Below, piece by piece: positions 5,536-9,856 of a stretch of DNA of 9,856 bases. How positions within the stretch are numbered: the first letter of the stretch is position 1; every line of letters begins with the position of its first letter. Made by a program: the position numbers and the translations under genes. The stretch is from Verrucomicrobiota bacterium (lineage in GTDB: Bacteria; Verrucomicrobiota; Verrucomicrobiia; Chthoniobacterales; UBA10450): the NCBI GenBank assembly GCA_003218785.1, contig QHOM01000096.1:1-9856 (forward strand). The letters run 5' to 3'. Under the pieces are notes generated by a model, which was given only the letters and a program-made list of their open reading frames with translations, was not told the origin of the DNA and searched no databases.

Positions 5536-7125
5536 ATGTCCTACGCATTGCATCAGCTCCTGGTCGAAAGCGCTGCGTGCCGTCCGGACGCCGAAGCGGT
5601 GCGCCTTCTGGATGAGGCCATCACGTATCGCGAACTTGAATCACGCAGTAACCAACTGGCGCATGCATTGATTGAGAGCGGCGTGATTCCAGGTGATCGG
5701 ATAGGAATTTATCTTCACAAGTCGCCAGCTGCCATCGTCAGCATATTTGGAGTTCTCAAAACCGGAGCGTGTTACGTTCCGGTCGATGCCAACGCGCCTG
5801 AACGGCGCCTTATGGAAATTGCTCGGCAATGCGGCTTTCGCGTGTTGATTACGAACTGTGCGCTATCCGAAAAACTCGGCAGCGCATTCAATGAGGAGTG
5901 GCCGATGGCGGCGATTTTCTTTGTCGATAGACTGCCCGATGTCGCACCGGCGCGGCCAGCTTTCAGTTTTTCTGATTCGCTGCCGAGCCAGTCAGTTGCG
6001 CCGCCTTCCGTTAAGGTCATCGACCACGATCTCGCCTACATTCTCTTTACTTCGGGGTCCACTGGAACTCCCAAGGGAGTTATGCTTTCGCACCTCAATG
6101 CCCTGACCTTTGTCAACTGGGGATTCGACACGTTTGGCATCACGGCGCAGGATCGTCTCTCGAATCACGCGCCGTTTAACTTCGACCTCTCGGTTTTCGA
6201 CATCTTCGTGGCGGTCAAGGCCGGCGCGGCGATCTCGCTCGTGCCTGAAGGACTTGCAGTTTATCCGGTGGAACTCTCATCCTTTATTCAGGATCAGCGA
6301 ATCACGGTTTGGTATTCCGTCCCGATGGTACTGACGCTTTTGCAATCGCGGGGGAAACTGGAGGAACGCGACTTAAGCGCGCTCCGGCTGGTTCTTTTTG
6401 CCGGTGAAGTCTTCCCGACCAAACACCTCCGCGCGCTCATGCAGAAGCTTCCTCACCCACGATATGCGAATCTTTACGGGCCAACGGAGACGAATGTATG
6501 CGCCTTCTACGAAGTAGAACCGCTCTCTCCGGAACAGTCTGCGCCCATCCCGATTGGGAAAGCTTGCGGCAATACTGCCTTGGTCGCCATCGACGCGGAA
6601 GGCAGAAAAGTCACCGGACCGGGGAAGGAGGGGCTGCTCTACGCGCGAGGCTCCATAGTGATGCAAGGCTACTACGGACGGCCTAAAGAAAGTGCAGCCT
6701 GCTTTATCCGCGATCCATTCGCTGTCGGCCGCGTGGAAAACCTCTATTGCACCGGTGATTGGGTGACCCTTGATGAGAAGGGCAATTATTTGTTCGTCGG
6801 TCGCAAAGACCACATGATTAAGACACGCGGCTACCGAGTTGAGCTGGGTGAGATCGAAGCGGTCATGGTAGCACATCCAGTCGTCGACGAGGCAGTGGCA
6901 TTGGCGATCCCCGATGAGGCAATCGGAAACGCAATCCATGCCATAGTTACGCTGACTAACAGCAGTTCGCTTGATGCGATAGAGTTGAAGCGACATTGTG
7001 CCGTGAAGTTGCCTCCTTATATGGTGCCAGAAGAGATTGAGTTTCGTGGTGCGCTGCCCAGAACCGGCAGCGGGAAGATTGATCGACAACAGCTCCAGCG
7101 CGACACTGTTGCCCGCGGCACTTGA
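5536..7125 (+). CDS. Stand-alone amino-acid adenylation enzyme, PltF-like L-proline:carrier ligase
   Basis: The 529-residue protein is a free-standing NRPS-type adenylation domain. It has A2-type LKTGACYVPVD, the P-loop FTSGSTGTPKG (A3, 171-181), NFDLSVFD (A4), NLYGPTE (A5), YCTGDW (A7), a GRKDHMIKTRGYRVELGEIE block (A8) and GSGKIDR with Lys514 (A10). It contains no carrier or condensation domain and is close to the length of PltF and RedM. Aligning to the GrsA pocket gives D217, L218, F221, Y260, L287, A289, L313, V321, C322, K514, that is DLFYLALVCK. From memory, PltF has DLLYLALVCK for L-proline. It would make prolyl-AMP and load the thiol of a carrier protein, which is not in the window. 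ATG 5536 is preferred over the in-frame TTG at 5527; AGG at 5521-5523 is a weak ribosome site for either. A third halogenase follows on the same strand. Confidence 0.9.
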   Translation: MSYALHQLLVESAACRPDAEAVRLLDEAITYRELESRSNQLAHALIESGVIPGDRIGIYLHKSPAAIVSIFGVLKTGACYVPVDANAPERRLMEIARQCGFRVLITNCALSEKLGSAFNEEWPMAAIFFVDRLPDVAPARPAFSFSDSLPSQSVAPPSVKVIDHDLAYILFTSGSTGTPKGVMLSHLNALTFVNWGFDTFGITAQDRLSNHAPFNFDLSVFDIFVAVKAGAAISLVPEGLAVYPVELSSFIQDQRITVWYSVPMVLTLLQSRGKLEERDLSALRLVLFAGEVFPTKHLRALMQKLPHPRYANLYGPTETNVCAFYEVEPLSPEQSAPIPIGKACGNTALVAIDAEGRKVTGPGKEGLLYARGSIVMQGYYGRPKESAACFIRDPFAVGRVENLYCTGDWVTLDEKGNYLFVGRKDHMIKTRGYRVELGEIEAVMVAHPVVDEAVALAIPDEAIGNAIHAIVTLTNSSSLDAIELKRHCAVKLPPYMVPEEIEFRGALPRTGSGKIDRQQLQRDTVARGT

Positions 7126-7197
7126 ATCCCGATTTTTTTTTGGAAGAAGGGCCATCATCCGTGCCCTGGCAAGCCACGGCTGTGCCCATCAAAATTC

Positions 7198-7225
7198 TTG
7201 AAAAGATTATGAAAAGTGGTGTAAT
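7198..7225 (+). promoter_or_regulatory. Candidate promoter for the third halogenase
   Basis: TTGAAA (7198-7203) and TGTAAT (7220-7225) are separated by 16 bp, each 5 of 6 to consensus. Initiation near 7232 leaves about 26 nt before the GTG start at 7258. A run of nine T at 7133-7141, just after the adenylating enzyme, may help separate the two transcripts, but no good hairpin precedes it. Confidence 0.5.
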
Positions 7226-7257
7226 TGGCTCGCTCTCTTAATTCTTGCATATAACTG

Positions 7258-8631
7258 GTGAAAACTGACGTACTTATTATCGGAGGCGGACCGGGCGGCG
7301 CGACGGCGGCCATGTTCCTCATCCGGGAAGGTATCAAGCCGATCATCCTCGAACAGGAAGCGTTCCCGCGCTTTCACATCGGCGAATCGATGACCGGCGA
7401 AGCTGCCCAAGTGCTTCGACGGCTCGGCTTTGGAGATGAGATGATAAGAAGGAAACATCCGGTCAAACATGGCGTCAGGGTTTTCGGAACCACCGGCGTC
7501 AACAGCTGGTACATCCCGGTTGCGGCTCGCGACAAGGAGTGGAATCTCTCGCTTGCGAGCACATGGCAGGTTCGTCGCAGTGAGTTCGATGTGATGATGC
7601 TTAAGGCAGCCGAAGCGCGCGGTGCAACCGTGATGCAGGGCACGGCAACAAAGCCGCTCCTGGCCGATGACGGCGCCGTGCGGGGCGTGACGGTTCGCTG
7701 GCCGGACGGCAAGAGCGAGAACATCGAAACGGAGGTCGTGCTCGATTGTTCGGGTATGGCGACCTTTCTCGCCAACCAGCGCGTCACCGGCCCCAAATAC
7801 GTCGGTAGCTATGACAAACAGATCGCTTTCTTCTCGCACGTTACCGGAGCGATCCGCGACACGGGAACCTCGGGTGAAGAAGCGAGAAGTAATACGCTCA
7901 TCTTTTACCAAAATAAGTTCCACTGGGCTTGGTTCATTCCTATTGACGAGGATGTCGTCAGCATGGGATTGGTGACACCGAAGGCCACCTTTGTAGAAAC
8001 AAAACAAAGTCCCGAGGAATTTTTCCGCCATACGATCCCGGCGATCAACCCTGATCTACGACGGCGCGTCGCTGATATGAAGCTGATCGAGAAGGTCCAT
8101 GTCATCCCCAACTACTCCTACCAGGTGCGCCGCTTTTGCGGAGAAGGTTTCATCTGTATTGGAGATGCGCACCGCTTCATCGACCCGATATTTTCCTTCG
8201 GTCTCTCGGCCACGATGCGCGAAGCGGAGTTCGCTGCGCCAGCTGTCCGCGCGTATCTTGAAGGCAAGGGGCGCGACAAAGCCAATCCATTCACTGGACA
8301 CCAGCTTTTCTGCGAAAAAGGGATCGATAATCTTGAAGACATGGTCGATATGTTCTGGGAACAGCCGTTCGCCTTCGCGCTCTTCGCGCATAATCGCTAT
8401 CGCGATGAGCTAATTGATGCCTTTGCCGGACGGATTTATGAAAACGAGCGACAGCCCTCGGCGGCGATCCTCGCCTTCCGCAAATCGCTCAAACGAACGC
8501 GCGATTACGAACACGAAGATGATTATTCCATACCAATCGGTTCGCGCTTTCATCCCGAGCGCGCTGCCTTGTGGGAACCTAATTCGCCCATCGCCACCAC
8601 CGAGGAATGGATGGTTGCGCGCCCGTCCTGA
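7258..8631 (+). CDS. Third flavin-dependent halogenase, divergent from the other two
   Basis: The 457-residue protein has an FAD-binding loop GGGPGG (9-14), FPRFHIGESMTG (36-47), Lys70 in PVKHGVRV at the catalytic-lysine position, the halogenase signature WAWFIP (223-228), and IGDAHRFIDPIFSFG (301-315) with an intact FxxPxxSxG motif. All hallmarks of a working FADH2-dependent halogenase are present. It is clearly a separate lineage from the two central paralogues, sharing with them mainly the motifs, and has a long C-terminal helical region (about 330-457). It may act on another position, another substrate or another stage. The start is limited by a TAA at 7252-7254 in the same frame: only CTG 7255 or GTG 7258 can serve, and GTG fits the family (KTDVLIIGGG). 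No Shine-Dalgarno sequence is seen. The gap to the adenylating gene is 132 bp and contains its own candidate promoter. Confidence 0.88.
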   Translation: MKTDVLIIGGGPGGATAAMFLIREGIKPIILEQEAFPRFHIGESMTGEAAQVLRRLGFGDEMIRRKHPVKHGVRVFGTTGVNSWYIPVAARDKEWNLSLASTWQVRRSEFDVMMLKAAEARGATVMQGTATKPLLADDGAVRGVTVRWPDGKSENIETEVVLDCSGMATFLANQRVTGPKYVGSYDKQIAFFSHVTGAIRDTGTSGEEARSNTLIFYQNKFHWAWFIPIDEDVVSMGLVTPKATFVETKQSPEEFFRHTIPAINPDLRRRVADMKLIEKVHVIPNYSYQVRRFCGEGFICIGDAHRFIDPIFSFGLSATMREAEFAAPAVRAYLEGKGRDKANPFTGHQLFCEKGIDNLEDMVDMFWEQPFAFALFAHNRYRDELIDAFAGRIYENERQPSAAILAFRKSLKRTRDYEHEDDYSIPIGSRFHPERAALWEPNSPIATTEEWMVARPS

Positions 8632-8690
8632 CGGTCAAACTCGGTTTAATAGGTCGTGGCGATTGCGTGGCCGCGTTGCATCGAGCGCTT

Positions 8691-9011
8691 TTACCGACGA
8701 TCATTTCTGGCCGCCACGCTGGAGATAGTCGAGACAGCGTAGGGAACAAAGATCGTGAGGCATATCTGGATGATGCGCCCCAAAGTAAGCTGGCCAGCCC
8801 AGATGGCGGGACCATGGTTGATTGCGATCAAAATAACGCCAACCACTGCGGCCATATAAACGGCACGCCTGACCACCGCAGGGTGCCGAGCCAATTGCAA
8901 CCAGGCACGAATCGAAGTGAGCATTCTCACTAATAAGGCAAAATTCCCTGCTTTGTCAGCAACTGCAATGCTTGCCACCGGATTTTTAGGCGTTGTTTGT
9001 TTTCCGGGCAC
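8691..9011 (-). CDS. nrtS: Small two-helix membrane protein, NrtS-type nitrate/nitrite transporter
   Basis: The C-terminal two thirds read HPAVVRRAVYMAAVVGVIL, then INHGPAIW, then LTIFVPYAVSTISSV. This layout (RRA before a first hydrophobic helix, INHG in the turn, a second helix ending in VPY.VST) is that of NrtS, a small nitrate/nitrite permease of about 70-110 residues described in cyanobacteria and marine bacteria. Two membrane segments are visible, at about residues 51-65 and 80-97. The longest frame begins at a GTG at 9011, but homology starts after the ATG at 8924 (MLTSIRAWLQLARHP), so the first 29 residues may not be translated. Neither start has a strong ribosome site. It is transcribed towards the third halogenase and away from nothing obviously nitrogen-related, so its physiological partner is not visible here. 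Confidence 0.65.
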   Translation of the reverse strand: MPGKQTTPKNPVASIAVADKAGNFALLVRMLTSIRAWLQLARHPAVVRRAVYMAAVVGVILIAINHGPAIWAGQLTLGRIIQICLTIFVPYAVSTISSVAARNDRR

Positions 9012-9109
9012 CGATTGGAGCGGGCTGCTCTGTCAACGCGAGGGTCTGGCGACGAGTCCATCACGTCTCGGTTATTAAACTGCACTAGCTGAGCGCAGCG
9101 GACACGATT

Positions 9110-9128
9110 CGCGAGTCATCTGCTCGCG
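9110..9128 (-). terminator. Hairpin just after the porin gene
   Basis: The perfect inverted repeat CGCGAG / CTCGCG with a 7-nt loop lies 10 bp past the porin stop codon. On the minus strand it is followed by AATCGTG rather than a T run, so it would be a weak intrinsic terminator or a 3'-end stabilising stem. Confidence 0.35.
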
Positions 9129-9138
9129 TGACTTACCG

Positions 9139-9856
9139 CTAGAATGTGACGACGACATCCATCGCGGCGGTGAGCATGTCGCGGTCCGACGAATCGTTGA
9201 ATGGTCGCGTGTTGTTAAGAGAGCGATCGTAGCGAATCTCCGGGCGAATCATTAAATCAGTTATCAGCGCCGGCTTGGGTGGCTTGATCATAACCCCGGC
9301 GGTGAGGGCGCCGTAAGTGGTGCGGCCACCACCGGTGGTCCGGGGATCGAAGACGGTGTCGTCGCCACGCTCGAAATGTATGAAATCGTTGTTGGACGCG
9401 AACTGCGCGACGAAGAATCCATCGGCGTCACGCCAGACTTCGCCGCGGATGCCGATCGTGCAGCAATCATTGACTGCATAGGTCAGATACTGCGCGATGC
9501 CATATCCCTTTGCGTTAACTGACTCTTCGTAAATAAAGTTAATATCGGTAATGCTAGTTAGCTTATTAGTGATCTTCCAGGTGGTGACGATGTCATTGAG
9601 ATAACGGTAGTCGTGATTGTCTCGCGGATTTTCGGGGCCGATGTGAGTGATCGCTGCGCAGGCGACCTTCCCGTCGCAACAATTGAGCCCAAGGCCACCG
9701 TAGAACGAGACGGAGTCATTGTTATCCTCGGTGCCGACATTCACTCCGCGCGTGATCCCTCCGTAGACGTCGAGATTGGGGCACGCGTGCATGGTGGCAA
9801 GCGCGCCGACTCCATAAAACGGCGTACCAAAGTTAAAGATATAGGTGCGCGAGTAG
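9139..9856 (-). CDS. BBP2-like beta-barrel outer-membrane porin, C-terminal part (5' end outside window)
   Basis: The frame is open from the right edge of the window to the TAG at 9139, giving 239 residues that begin in mid-protein with SRTYIFNFGTPFYGVGALAT. It continues with LDVYGGITRGVN and alternating hydrophobic/polar stretches such as LTAGVMIKPPKP and LMIRPEIRYDRS, ending in TAAMDVVVTF with a terminal Phe, typical of outer-membrane barrels. The pattern fits the putative beta-barrel porin-2 (OmpL-like) family found in Verrucomicrobia, Planctomycetes and Acidobacteria. Four cysteines occur as two CC pairs (NCCDG and DCCTI), uncommon in barrels and possibly disulphide-bonded. An internal ATG at 9792 is not the start, since homology-like sequence continues upstream of it. 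It would be a diffusion channel of unknown specificity and has no evident link to the halogenases. Confidence 0.75.
   Translation of the reverse strand, partial: YSRTYIFNFGTPFYGVGALATMHACPNLDVYGGITRGVNVGTEDNNDSVSFYGGLGLNCCDGKVACAAITHIGPENPRDNHDYRYLNDIVTTWKITNKLTSITDINFIYEESVNAKGYGIAQYLTYAVNDCCTIGIRGEVWRDADGFFVAQFASNNDFIHFERGDDTVFDPRTTGGGRTTYGALTAGVMIKPPKPALITDLMIRPEIRYDRSLNNTRPFNDSSDRDMLTAAMDVVVTF

Noticed and set aside
7133..7141. Run of nine T after the adenylating gene as an intrinsic terminator
   Set aside because: Only a 4-bp stem (TGCC/GGCA) can be found upstream and it is too far from the T run.
1..9856. CRISPR arrays, transposase genes or insertion-sequence ends
   Set aside because: No regularly spaced repeats, no DDE-type or other transposase motifs and no terminal inverted repeats were seen.

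Overview
The window looks like an accessory, secondary-metabolism stretch of a Gram-negative bacterial chromosome. A beta-barrel outer-membrane protein at the right end supports the Gram-negative call. The mix of soil-type families (BBP2-like porin, several flavin-dependent halogenases, ACAD plus ETF) suggests an uncultured soil or sediment bacterium, perhaps Verrucomicrobiota or Acidobacteriota. That placement is a guess; no ribosomal or housekeeping marker is present.

Left part (1-1761, all minus strand): the 5' end of etfB lies behind an acyl-CoA dehydrogenase whose catalytic-base arrangement (Glu in a TWERG helix, no Glu in the C-terminal SGTSE loop) resembles the prolyl-carrier-protein dehydrogenases (PltE/RedW type). 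Its N-terminus looks cut off. Upstream sits a fragment of a HIPKTAGTT-type sulfotransferase, and a near-consensus promoter for the dehydrogenase lies right at the junction.

Centre (1832-8631): two paralogous flavin-dependent halogenases face each other (1832-3346 plus, 3631-4962 minus). The second has lost, in frame, about 26 residues that include the WxWxIP signature of halogenases. A 570-bp divergent spacer follows, holding the promoter of the second halogenase and a short relic of another PltE-like dehydrogenase. Then come a stand-alone adenylating enzyme (5536-7125) and a third, distant halogenase (7258-8631). The adenylating enzyme's binding-pocket residues, read by alignment to GrsA, are D-L-F-Y-L-A-L-V-C-K. 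As I remember it, this differs at one position from the L-proline code of PltF.

Right part (8691-9856, minus strand): a small two-helix membrane protein of the NrtS nitrate/nitrite transporter type, then the C-terminal part of a BBP2-like porin running off the window. These look unrelated to the halogenation genes.

Working model (inference): the adenylating enzyme activates L-proline and loads it on a carrier protein; the dehydrogenase, perhaps passing electrons to the adjacent ETF, oxidises it to a pyrrolyl-2-carboxyl thioester; one or more halogenases then halogenate the pyrrole. No carrier protein, thioesterase or tailoring PKS is visible, so the pathway is either incomplete here or uses partners encoded elsewhere. 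The gene fragments, the relic and the deleted motif show a locus that has been rearranged and is partly decaying.
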